Shown here piece after piece: positions 51,901 through 59,279 of a stretch of DNA of 64,000 nucleotides; within the stretch, counting starts at the first letter, position 1, and each line of letters begins with the position of its first letter. The position numbers and the translations under genes are program-made. Below the pieces are notes generated by a model. That model saw nothing but the letters and a program-made list of their open reading frames with translations, was not told the DNA's origin and made no database searches. This stretch comes from an uncultured Bacteroidales bacterium (GTDB taxonomy: Bacteria > Bacteroidota > Bacteroidia > Bacteroidales > Bacteroidaceae). The stretch spans positions 112,680 through 176,679 of the forward strand of contig CADAGO010000004.1 of assembly GCA_902787555.1 (NCBI GenBank), written 5' to 3'.

Positions 51901-53410
51901 GGTAATAGGTACCATAGTCGACATGCTTCAGGTCAAGTGTCGCATTGGTATAGGTACTGCGTGATGTGAAGTCGAATCCGCGTCCTTTCGCTCTTAGATG
52001 CCCCGATACGTGACAAGGGTCGCTCAGTGCCACAAAGTCGTTCACACAGAGTTGCTGAGCATAGATGTCGATGTCGTAACTTTCGCTCTCCATGTCATAT
52101 TCGCCTTTGATGACAGCCTTCGAACGTCCATAGCTGGCACGAATGTCTTCCAGTTTCAGTTTCCCATTGTCCATTCTGCCACGGCCCTTAATGTCGAACT
52201 TGCCGTCCATACGGGCTTCAAGTTGATGGATATCCATGTGCTGCATGTTGCCTTCTGCCGACAGAGCCAAGGTAATAGGACGGTTGGGCAGCATACCGTT
52301 CATCTGATCGGCAGCATCAGGAGCAAACAGTAGGATGTCGTGCTTGCTTGTAACACCTTCAACATCAATGCGCATGGTGCCTGCCGTTGAGTCTGTCTCG
52401 AATGCATTCATGTCCATCCGCATGTCAACCATCAGGTTGGATTCGGGCGTCTTGATGTGTGTGTGGTCGACGTATAAGGTTGTGCTGTCCATGCGCAGCA
52501 CTCCACTGATTGTGTCCACTTGCAGTCCGCTTTCATCCTTGCCTGCCAGTTGGCGGATGCCGACATAGAGGTCGCCTGTATTTAAGTAGGATAAAGAGTC
52601 AATGTCGAGGGTCACGTCGCTGAGGCGAATGTTATTGGGGTCGAAACCGTTGACAGTTGATGGCTGAGGGTTGATGGCCGATGCTCCCATGCTGTAGCTG
52701 ATGGCCGACTGTTCTAGTTTCAGTGGTGCAACATAGTAATTACCATTCTCCAAATCTAACTGGACACTTGTTATGGCCTCGCCTATATGTGTGCTGATAG
52801 CCATACTGTCGCTTGGCGCCATGTTTAACGCAAAGGCGACATCGTTGAGGTTGACATGCTTCAGGTCTACCCATTTCAGCATACTTCCCTCCTCCGTGGT
52901 AGTATCCTCGGGCACGCTGTCGGCCATTGCGATGCTGATGTCGGAAGTCTGCAGGCTGAGGTCAGTGACAATGCATTTGCCGTTATTCATGTTCCAGTCG
53001 ACATCTTTCACTTTCAGGCTCTCGCCTTGATACTTCAACTGCATCGATTCAATCAGGTCGAGCGTGTTGAGTTTGGTATTGGTCAAGGTCAAATAGTCCA
53101 CTTTCACTTCGCCTTTGAACAGTGGCATTGGTTGTACGGAAGCCAGCAGTTCCTCTGCGTCAAGTACGGTATCTGGGGGTGAAACAATGAGCACGTTCCC
53201 TAACGACAGGTCGAGGGGGAACTTCAGACGTACGCAGCCCACGCTCACTTGCATACCCGTTTCGTTGCTCAAGTAGTCTGCGGCAAGGTCCACGGCCCAT
53301 TTCTGCACAGGGGGGATATAGATAGCAACAAAGAGCAACAATAACAAGCAGATAGGTGTCAGCACCACCCACCCTGCAGTCTTCAATATGTTCTTTGTTT
53401 TCTTACCCAT
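48932..53410 (-). CDS. tamB: Translocation and assembly module protein TamB (AsmA-like)
   Basis: 1492 aa. One N-terminal membrane helix (GWVVLTPICLLLLLFVAIYI, about residues 14-33) anchors a very long repetitive beta-rich periplasmic domain, as in AsmA/TamB proteins thought to bridge the membranes and carry lipids. The conserved C-terminal DUF490/TamB region is visible (FTGKPGNPTMNITATEQT, then ISIQNELAGMTAEEKNKLAV). The end is Lys/Glu-rich (LFIWKKKKKDEDKE). Longer than E. coli TamB but normal for Bacteroidetes. A promoter lies just upstream and tamL follows. Confidence 0.94.
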   Translation of the reverse strand: MGKKTKNILKTAGWVVLTPICLLLLLFVAIYIPPVQKWAVDLAADYLSNETGMQVSVGCVRLKFPLDLSLGNVLIVSPPDTVLDAEELLASVQPMPLFKGEVKVDYLTLTNTKLNTLDLIESMQLKYQGESLKVKDVDWNMNNGKCIVTDLSLQTSDISIAMADSVPEDTTTEEGSMLKWVDLKHVNLNDVAFALNMAPSDSMAISTHIGEAITSVQLDLENGNYYVAPLKLEQSAISYSMGASAINPQPSTVNGFDPNNIRLSDVTLDIDSLSYLNTGDLYVGIRQLAGKDESGLQVDTISGVLRMDSTTLYVDHTHIKTPESNLMVDMRMDMNAFETDSTAGTMRIDVEGVTSKHDILLFAPDAADQMNGMLPNRPITLALSAEGNMQHMDIHQLEARMDGKFDIKGRGRMDNGKLKLEDIRASYGRSKAVIKGEYDMESESYDIDIYAQQLCVNDFVALSDPCHVSGHLRAKGRGFDFTSRSTYTNATLDLKHVDYGTYYLDNTHMTASLKNNIIGANTQFSDERLDGQLVVEGTMNKKGVEATMALDLPFSDLHALGLSADPLTAHATHGDFKMSSNYKELFLADAVVEGVEVVLKGDSLVTEQFDLHAETTKDSTAILLTTSDMDFDFRSPKNLFAVIDDFTRVAQTAQQQIESHDINLNLLKEMMPETTLRANIGNQNPISKFLFMQGFRYEEVAANLHTSTEYGLQGNAHVYNFITDDSLRVDTVRFDLYQDSTQISYNVAVSCPDQDVCSAFTAYLDGYVSPQYVDSRLTYFNAEKEKGIDLGVRGLITSDSLLHLSLYPKQPIIAYRTFEVNDDNYIDLYRKNKVKANILMLSTSDSCSISIYANPVDSQMQNIEAIVKNLNIEELLTVIPFAPQMAGLLNISANYIQTSDGFTVNGVAEANRFTYEGTGMGNLMTMFNYQPMGDHGHDINAMLYHNDQHIGIVKGNYDVTGEDHLNATLILEQLPLATVNAFIADNVFALDGTINGMVSVSGHVDTLLFSGQLNPEGVHVYSDIYSFNLAIADEPIMFDKSHIDFNDIKILGAGQNPLTVNGFVDFANLDNISMNLSLYGQNFLLIDAPRTRRSALFGKLYGDFFARVNGTTNDLKIRGLINVLSATDITYIMTNTPLTVDYRLDDIVTFVDFSAPPDEAKRVPRTFTGVDMQLNLEIEDGVQARCEFSADKQSYVDVQGSGSMTMNFTPEGVINMLGRYTVNQGQMKYTLPIIPLKTFDLQKGSYVEFTGKPGNPTMNITATEQTKASVSNADGSSRSVLFNVGLKIFNTLENMGLEFTIDAPEDISIQNELAGMTAEEKNKLAVALLATGMYLSSSNESGFSTTNALNNFLQNEINNIAGKAVSSAVKVDMSVGMEQTKRDDGTTRTDYSFKFTKRFFSDRLNVVVGGRINADGNNNSNESGAYIDDISLEWRLDKGGTQYIRIFHDKNYDNLVEGELTENGAGIVLRKKLDNLSELFIWKKKKKDEDKE

Positions 53411-53448
53411 GAACTATGCTATTAACTCACTTAAACAATTTAATCCGA

Positions 53449-53478
53449 CAAAAGTACGATTATTTCTTCGTTCCACAA
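53449..53478 (-). promoter_or_regulatory. Promoter for the tamB-tamL operon
   Basis: On the reverse strand: TTG (53478-53476), 19-bp spacer and TACTTTTG (53456-53449), 39 bp before the tamB ATG. Confidence 0.7.
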
Positions 53479-53540
53479 AATTATTTTATAATTTTTATGC
53501 ATTCTATGGCATTTTTCTGCTTTTCGATTTGCAGAATCAT

Positions 53541-53566
53541 AAAAAAAGGGATGCATTGCGCACCCC
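53541..53566 (-). terminator. Rho-independent terminator after the Tyr-rich lipoprotein gene
   Basis: On the reverse strand GGGGTGC pairs with GCATCCC around a 5-nt loop (one G-T pair), followed by TTTTTTT. Confidence 0.8.
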
Positions 53567-53590
53567 CCTTAGCTGTATAGACCGTTCAAA

Positions 53591-54229
53591 TTATTTCTGC
53601 TCGAAGAACCTTGATCCGCGCTTGATGAGCGTAGTGCTGTCACTCTTTTCACCACGTGTTGGAGCGTAGTAGTAAGGATTGTATGGGTCAAAGTAAGGAT
53701 CGAAGTAGTCAGTATAGTTGTCGTAGTACTGATAGCCGTATCCGTAGCTGCTGTTATAACTGTTCCATCCTTTAAAGTCGTTTAACTTGAAGAGTATAAA
53801 GCGAGTCCTGTTGTTGACGTATCCGGAAAACACATCTGTATAGTGTTGAGTGTAAGGGTCGTATTCATAACTCATGCTCCACCGGTAGATGTCGCAGTTG
53901 AGGTCGGGATCAAACTGATAGCGCATCTGAATCACACCATTAACCACTCTCCAAGTGAAATAATAGCTTTGGTAGCGGTAGGGACCAAAATCGTAAAAGT
54001 CGATTTGCTCACCATGTCCGTGGGCATCACCATCCCAGAAAAAACGTATGTTGGTTTGTGTGGCATCCACTTCATAGGGGCGTCCATAACGGTCGGTGAA
54101 CCCATAGAACATACCCATGTCTCCGTACCAGTCACCTTCAAGACGATAGGCAGTCATCACATCCTCATCGCATGAGATGAACATCATGGCGAGGATTCCG
54201 ATCAATAATGTAGAAATCTTCTTGTTCAT
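53591..54229 (-). CDS. Tyr/Asp-rich lipoprotein of unknown function
   Basis: 212 aa. Lipoprotein signal with ILAMMFISCDEDV (Cys near residue 20). The domain starts RLEGDWYGDMGM and is followed by a compact beta-rich region with many aromatic residues. A low-complexity Tyr/Asp/Asn segment (YGYGYQYYDNYTDYFDPYFD) precedes a charged tail. No family recognised; the RLEGDWYGD start resembles lipocalin-like lipoproteins of Bacteroidetes, but this is weak. A -7 box (TACCTTTG, 54266-54259) lies upstream and a terminator follows. Confidence 0.75.
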   Translation of the reverse strand: MNKKISTLLIGILAMMFISCDEDVMTAYRLEGDWYGDMGMFYGFTDRYGRPYEVDATQTNIRFFWDGDAHGHGEQIDFYDFGPYRYQSYYFTWRVVNGVIQMRYQFDPDLNCDIYRWSMSYEYDPYTQHYTDVFSGYVNNRTRFILFKLNDFKGWNSYNSSYGYGYQYYDNYTDYFDPYFDPYNPYYYAPTRGEKSDSTTLIKRGSRFFEQK

Positions 54230-54258
54230 AATATTTGCTGTTTAATTGTTTGACACCG

Positions 54259-54266
54259 CAAAGGTA
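54259..54266 (-). promoter_or_regulatory. Candidate -7 box for the Tyr-rich lipoprotein gene
   Basis: Reverse-strand TACCTTTG, 30 bp before the ATG at 54229. The nearest TTG is at a short distance (16 bp). Confidence 0.5.
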
Positions 54267-54393
54267 CGGCTTTTTTTGTTTACAACGTTAGGAAAAGGCA
54301 TAATTTGTGGAGGATTTTTCCCTAAAACCGCAATTAATTAGGAATTATGATTAAAAATTATGAAACTTTAGTTCGGCGTAGCCATTTTTTTAT

Positions 54394-54401
54394 TATCTTT
54401 G
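54394..54401 (+). promoter_or_regulatory. Candidate -7 box for the 54431 lipoprotein gene
   Basis: TATCTTTG, 29 bp before the ATG at 54431; this places the longer in-frame ATG at 54347 upstream of the promoter, which supports the shorter start. Confidence 0.55.
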
Positions 54402-54430
54402 CGCCAATTACAATCAAAATCAAAACGAAA

Positions 54431-54769
54431 ATGAACAGATTAATACCATTATTTGCCTTCGTGATGCTGTTGGTTGCCTGTGGCGCCAACGAACCATCGG
54501 TAGGCGAGAAAGAAGCTGCCATCTATCGCGAGTATGCCGAGAAGGTGAAGACGGCACAGTCGATTGAGGACATCGCACAGTTACAGAACGAAGGAGGTTT
54601 CGAACAGCGAATAACCGAGCTAGCACCCGAATGGCGGGCATTGATTTCGGGTAATGACTCGAGTGCATATTATGCCGAGTTGGCGAAATCACAACCGGCA
54701 AAGGATTCGCTGAAAGCTCTGACCGATGCCAAGCTGGCGGAATTCATCAAGAACCTGAAATTTGAATAA
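54431..54769 (+). CDS. Small lipoprotein of unknown function
   Basis: 112 aa from the ATG at 54431. Lipobox FVMLLVACGANE (Cys near residue 16) followed by a helical, Ala/Glu/Lys-rich domain (EKEAAIYREYAEKVKTAQSI) with no known motif. The ORF could begin at 54347, but that start precedes the promoter-like TATCTTTG. Located 30 bp before the GH9 gene, so it may be the first gene of that operon. Confidence 0.72.
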   Translation: MNRLIPLFAFVMLLVACGANEPSVGEKEAAIYREYAEKVKTAQSIEDIAQLQNEGGFEQRITELAPEWRALISGNDSSAYYAELAKSQPAKDSLKALTDAKLAEFIKNLKFE

Positions 54770-54799
54770 ATCATTGTAATACTTTAAAATAAACCTATC

Positions 54800-57250
54800 A
54801 TGAAGAGACTACTTTTTTATGCGCTGCTGCTGACAACGACGAGTAGTAGGGCGCAAGATTTGAAGTTGAACGACCTGGAGTATTTCGAGCGCCAGGGTGT
54901 CAACGTGATAGTGTTCAGTAACAGTTTCAACGGTGGATTCAACGATGAGAAGAACTCGGGCATCGAAATTATCCATCATGGCGTGCGAACGGTGCAGGGC
55001 GGTGCTGTTCGCTTGAACAACACCCCTGAGCAGTGGGATTTGGTGCCTACGATGACCAGCCGCAAGGTCGACAAGGAAAAGGGAACCATCGAAGTCGGTA
55101 TGCGTTACAACGACTATGACTTCGACAGCCGCGTGGTGGTGACAGCGAAAGGCAAGGCGGTCGAGATTGCCGTGTGGCTCGACAAACCGGTTCCTGAGAA
55201 ACTGGCAGGTGAGGCAGGATTCAATCTGGAGTTCCTCCCTTCACAATACTGGCTGAAGACCTACAAGGTTGACGACCGCTTGGGACGCTTCCCTCGCTAT
55301 GCCACCAGTTTGACAACCACACGCCCCAACAGCGAGAAACCACGCCAGTTCAAGGGCTTCAAGACCTACGATGACCGAGGTACCGATCGCTTCGTTGACC
55401 CGCTGCCCCTTGAGACAGGACATAGCTTCACAGTTGCGACCGACGACCCCTCACGCCTGATTCGTATCACAAGTGATGATGCTGAGCTGAAGCTGTTCGA
55501 TGGCCGTATGTTGGCACAGAACGGATGGTTCGTGCTGCGCAGTGTGCTACCTGCCGGCAAGACGGGTAAGGTGGTGACGTGGATGGTGGAACCCAATGCT
55601 ATCCCCAACTGGATTCGTGAGCCGAACATCGGATTCTCACAAGTGGGATATATGCCCGACATGCCGAAGGTGGCGGTCATCGAGCTAGACAAGAACGACA
55701 AACCTCAGCAGTCGGCTTCGCTTCTCCGCATCAAGGATGACGGTACCACCGAGGTAGCCTATAAGGGAGGCATCCAGTCGTGGGGACCTTATTATAAATA
55801 TAATTATGTGAAGTTCGACTTCTCGCAGGTGAAGGAACCGGGTGTGTATTGCATCGAATACAGCAAGACCCGCACCAACGACTTCCTCATCGACGAACAT
55901 GTCTACGACAAGATTACCGATGCTACGACCGATGTGTGGGTACCAATCCACATGAATCACATGTATGTCACCGAGGGTTATCGTACGTGGCACGGTGAAC
56001 CTTTTCGTGAGGGCTATCTGCAAGCCCCTGAGAGCGACCATTTCGACCTGCACCGACAGGGTGCAAGCACTGATACGAAATACAAGCCGCTGGAATTGAT
56101 TCCGGGGCTGAATGTCGGTGGCTATTTCGATGCTGGCGACTTCGACATCGAGACCAGTTCGAACGTCAGTGTGGTACAGAACTTTGTTCGCATTTGGGAG
56201 TTGTTCAAGCCACAGCGTGATGAGACCTTCGTGAGCGAGGAGCAGCGCTATGTGGAACTCCACCGCCCTGACGGAGTGCCCGATGTGTTGCAGTTCATCG
56301 AACACGGCGTGCTGAACCTCGTGGCACAGGCCGAACAGATTGGTCACATGGCCTCGACGCTCTCCAACAGCGTGCTCGACAACTACCACCATCTGGGCGA
56401 CGCAGCCAGCATCACCGACGGTCTGCACTACGATCCGTCGCTGAAGCCCTACGAGGTGAGTGCCGATGGTAAGTCGAGCGGTACCCCCGATGATATGTGG
56501 GCTTTCACCACACGCAATCCCAGTCTCGATTTGCAGGCAGCAGGCATGTTTACATCGGCTGCACGTGCGCTCAGAGGTTATAATGACGAGCTGGCCGATC
56601 GTGCCTTGAAGCAGGCTGAACGTCTGAGAGCCGAAAGCGGTCAGCGTCGGAACATGAATAACAATCGCAACAACAACCGCAACAATAATACCAACCGTTC
56701 TATCTGGGAGGCACTCGACCGTAATGTGTCATCGTCAATGCAGACGGCTCTCGACAGCATCCCGCTGAAGGATGCCGCTTACAAGGAGCGACTGCGACCA
56801 TACGTGCAGCGCTATGCCGAGTACATTGGGCGACTGACCACACAGAATCCATACGGTGTGCCCATCGGTCTGGGTAACTGGGCAGGAGGCAATGCCGTGC
56901 TGAGTTTCGGTACTACCGTCTGCATCGCTCGCCGCTATTTCCCTGATATCATCAGCAAGGCCGCTGTGGTACGTACTGCCGACTGGCTTTTCGGTTGTCA
57001 CCCTTACCACAACTATTCGTTTGTAGCCGTGGTGGGTGCTGCACGCCCCAAGCAGGTGTTCTATGGAAACAACCGTGCCGACTTCTCGTTCATCCCGGGT
57101 AACGTAGCGCCAGGACTGCTGTTCCGCCGTCCCGACCACTTCGAGAACTACGACGACTGGCCATTCCTATGGGGACAGAACGAGGGAACCATTGCCGGCA
57201 ACACCCAGTATATCATCTTCGGGTCGGCATTCAAAGAAGTTGTGAAATAA
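54800..57250 (+). CDS. Secreted glycoside hydrolase family 9 protein (first)
   Basis: 816 aa with a Sec signal peptide (LLFYALLLTTTSSRAQ). An N-terminal beta-rich region and an Ig-like CelD_N-type domain (IGFSQVGYMPDMPKVAVIEL) precede the GH9 (alpha/alpha)6 core with GGYFDAGDFDIETSSN (catalytic Asp pair), RPDGVPDVLQFIEHGV and the C-terminal acid region LWGQNEGTIAGNTQYI. GH9 enzymes are mainly endo-beta-glucanases. An Asn/Arg low-complexity insert (NNNRNNNRNNNTNR, about residues 617-634) lies within the core. GH43 and a second GH9 follow in the same direction. Confidence 0.86.
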   Translation: MKRLLFYALLLTTTSSRAQDLKLNDLEYFERQGVNVIVFSNSFNGGFNDEKNSGIEIIHHGVRTVQGGAVRLNNTPEQWDLVPTMTSRKVDKEKGTIEVGMRYNDYDFDSRVVVTAKGKAVEIAVWLDKPVPEKLAGEAGFNLEFLPSQYWLKTYKVDDRLGRFPRYATSLTTTRPNSEKPRQFKGFKTYDDRGTDRFVDPLPLETGHSFTVATDDPSRLIRITSDDAELKLFDGRMLAQNGWFVLRSVLPAGKTGKVVTWMVEPNAIPNWIREPNIGFSQVGYMPDMPKVAVIELDKNDKPQQSASLLRIKDDGTTEVAYKGGIQSWGPYYKYNYVKFDFSQVKEPGVYCIEYSKTRTNDFLIDEHVYDKITDATTDVWVPIHMNHMYVTEGYRTWHGEPFREGYLQAPESDHFDLHRQGASTDTKYKPLELIPGLNVGGYFDAGDFDIETSSNVSVVQNFVRIWELFKPQRDETFVSEEQRYVELHRPDGVPDVLQFIEHGVLNLVAQAEQIGHMASTLSNSVLDNYHHLGDAASITDGLHYDPSLKPYEVSADGKSSGTPDDMWAFTTRNPSLDLQAAGMFTSAARALRGYNDELADRALKQAERLRAESGQRRNMNNNRNNNRNNNTNRSIWEALDRNVSSSMQTALDSIPLKDAAYKERLRPYVQRYAEYIGRLTTQNPYGVPIGLGNWAGGNAVLSFGTTVCIARRYFPDIISKAAVVRTADWLFGCHPYHNYSFVAVVGAARPKQVFYGNNRADFSFIPGNVAPGLLFRRPDHFENYDDWPFLWGQNEGTIAGNTQYIIFGSAFKEVVK

Positions 57251-57307
57251 AGACCCGCTCCCAGCCCCTCCCCGTAAGGGTGGGGAGTAATTACCAAACA
57301 TCACGAA

Positions 57308-58309
57308 ATGACAATGAAACGTATAACACTTTTCTTTCTCCTCCTCAGTTCCCTGATGGGAGCACAGGCACAGCGAGGATTTACGGCACGTAAGGATGTG
57401 CCGACCGATTCTATCCGTTTGAGCGACCCAGCCGTGCTGGCCGACAAGAAGACGGGGATGTACTACATGACGGGTACGGGCGGCATGATGTGGCGCTCGA
57501 CCGACCTGAGACGCTGGGAAGGTTCGTTCCGTGTGACGGAGTTCGAGGCCGACTCATGGATGGGACCTCGTCCGATGATCTGGGCAGCCGAGTTGCACCA
57601 GACAGGCGACGGCTGGTACTATTACTTTGCCACGTTTACCAACCAAGCGGTGAAGATTGACACCGTACGTGGCAATGTCATCGAGCGACGTGCCTCTCAG
57701 GTGTTGCGAGCCGACAACCCGATGGGACCCTATCGTGCCTTTGGCGATGCAACCTATCTGCCAGCCGATCGTCCTACACTCGACGGAACCTTCTGGCGTG
57801 ATAAAGATGGCAAGCCCTACCTCGTGTTCTGTGGCGAATGGTTGCAGAACTGGAACGGCACCATCGAGAAGATAGAACTGAAGCCCGACCTCAGTGGTAC
57901 GGTGGGCGAACCGAAGGTGCTCTTCCGAGCCAGCGACAGCCCTTGGAGCCGTGAGCGCAACGATAAAGGGGAGATCACATGGAACAAAGTGACCGATGGC
58001 CCTTATCTCTTCCGTACGGGCACAGGCCGTCTGGGTATGGTCTGGACGTCGTGGGTCTACGATGTCTATACGCAGGGTGTGGCTTACAGCCAGAGCGGTA
58101 CGCTCGACGGCCCGTGGGTGCAGGAGAAGGAGCCTATCACCCCTCCTGGCTATGGGCACTCCATGCTGTTCCAGCGCTTCGACGGCCAGTGGATGATGTC
58201 GGTTCATTTTCATGAGAAAGACAGCCGTGGTCGCACCGTCCGCACGCCTCATTTCTTCGAGATCGACCTCGGTGGAGATAAGCTGGTGTTGGGAAAGGAA
58301 TTTAAATAG
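57308..58309 (+). CDS. Secreted glycoside hydrolase family 43-like protein
   Basis: 333 aa with signal peptide (ITLFFLLLSSLMGAQAQ). Five-bladed propeller words: IRLSDPAVLADKKTGMYYM (base Asp), MIWAAELHQTGDGWYYYFA, DGTFWRDKDGKPYLVFCGEW (pKa-modulating Asp region) and VTDGPYLFRTGTGRLGM, where canonical GH43 has a Glu before GP. Clan GH-F members act on arabinose- or xylose-containing glycans; the substrate is uncertain. Start is the first or third codon ATG (57308/57314). Sits between two GH9-operon genes. Confidence 0.82.
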   Translation: MTMKRITLFFLLLSSLMGAQAQRGFTARKDVPTDSIRLSDPAVLADKKTGMYYMTGTGGMMWRSTDLRRWEGSFRVTEFEADSWMGPRPMIWAAELHQTGDGWYYYFATFTNQAVKIDTVRGNVIERRASQVLRADNPMGPYRAFGDATYLPADRPTLDGTFWRDKDGKPYLVFCGEWLQNWNGTIEKIELKPDLSGTVGEPKVLFRASDSPWSRERNDKGEITWNKVTDGPYLFRTGTGRLGMVWTSWVYDVYTQGVAYSQSGTLDGPWVQEKEPITPPGYGHSMLFQRFDGQWMMSVHFHEKDSRGRTVRTPHFFEIDLGGDKLVLGKEFK

Positions 58310-58334
58310 GTAGGTTAGATGGCGATTGAAGTAT

Positions 58335-59255
58335 ATGTCATTCATAGGTGAACTGATATCGATTGGCGTCGCATTCTCGTGGACGGCTACCGCGCTGCTT
58401 AGCGAGTTTGGCTCGAAGCGGTTGGGCAATCTCACGCTCAATGTGCTGCGGATGTCGTTGGCTTTGGTGTTCTCGCTCGTGCTGTTCCTGGTGGTGACGG
58501 GCAATCCGCTGCCAGCGGGTGCTTCGTCGGAGGCGTGCGGATGGATGTTGCTTTCAGGATTGGTGGGGTATGTCATCGGCGACTTCTGCCTCTTCCAGTG
58601 CTACATCATCATCGGCTCGCGTTTCGGACAGCTCTTCATGACGCTCGCTCCGCTGGCTGCGGCCCTGATGGCGTGGGTGACGCTGGGCCAGCAACTTACT
58701 TCGCTGAGTCTGATGGCGATGCTGATAACGTTGTCGGGTATCGCTATCTCCATCCTCGGACGTAGCGAGCACCATCGTCTGGCGCTCAGTCTTCCGCTTT
58801 CGGGTGTGCTCTACGCCATCGGGGCGGCTCTCTGTCAGGGTGTGGGACTGGTCCTCAGCAAGATTGGTATGAACCACTTCGAGCCTGTAGCAGGGATGCC
58901 CGATTGGCTTGTGCCTTTCAGCGCGAACTTCTACCGCTGCATCGCCGGCTTCGTGGGATTCATGGTACTGCTCTATATGCGTAAGGGACTCAAGCCCCTG
59001 AGCGAGGCGTTGCACGATCGTAAGGGTCTGACCGTTGCAACAGCCACCACTATCTTTGGGCCTTTCGTGGGTGTGGGTTTCTCGCTCATGGCGGTACAAT
59101 ACACGGCTGCCGGCATTGCTTCCACCCTCATGGCGATGACGCCCATCATCATCCTGCTGCCCTCCCACTGGCTCTTCGGCGAGCGCATCACGTGGCGGGC
59201 CGTCCTCGGAGCTGTCATCTCGGTCGTGGGTGTGAGTCTGTTTTTCTTAGGATAA
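58335..59255 (+). CDS. EamA-family (DMT superfamily) transporter
   Basis: About 306 aa from the ATG at 58335; a TTG three codons upstream is in frame. Ten predicted transmembrane helices in two EamA repeats (for example SGLVGYVIGDFCLFQCYIII and AGIASTLMAMTPIIILLPSH). Inner-membrane metabolite exporter/importer; substrate unknown. The position between GH43 and GH9 genes suggests a link to sugar use, but DMT proteins are often unrelated to neighbours. Confidence 0.87.
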   Translation: MSFIGELISIGVAFSWTATALLSEFGSKRLGNLTLNVLRMSLALVFSLVLFLVVTGNPLPAGASSEACGWMLLSGLVGYVIGDFCLFQCYIIIGSRFGQLFMTLAPLAAALMAWVTLGQQLTSLSLMAMLITLSGIAISILGRSEHHRLALSLPLSGVLYAIGAALCQGVGLVLSKIGMNHFEPVAGMPDWLVPFSANFYRCIAGFVGFMVLLYMRKGLKPLSEALHDRKGLTVATATTIFGPFVGVGFSLMAVQYTAAGIASTLMAMTPIIILLPSHWLFGERITWRAVLGAVISVVGVSLFFLG

Positions 59256-59279
59256 TATATAATAATAAGGAGTTAAGAT

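Noticed and set aside
55685-56428. Reverse-strand open frame of 247 codons opposite the first GH9 gene
   Set aside because: Antisense shadow of the GH9 core; no recognisable domain.
57554-58576. Reverse-strand open frame of 340 codons opposite GH43 and EamA genes
   Set aside because: Spans the 3' end of one real gene and the 5' end of another; composition is that of a shadow frame.
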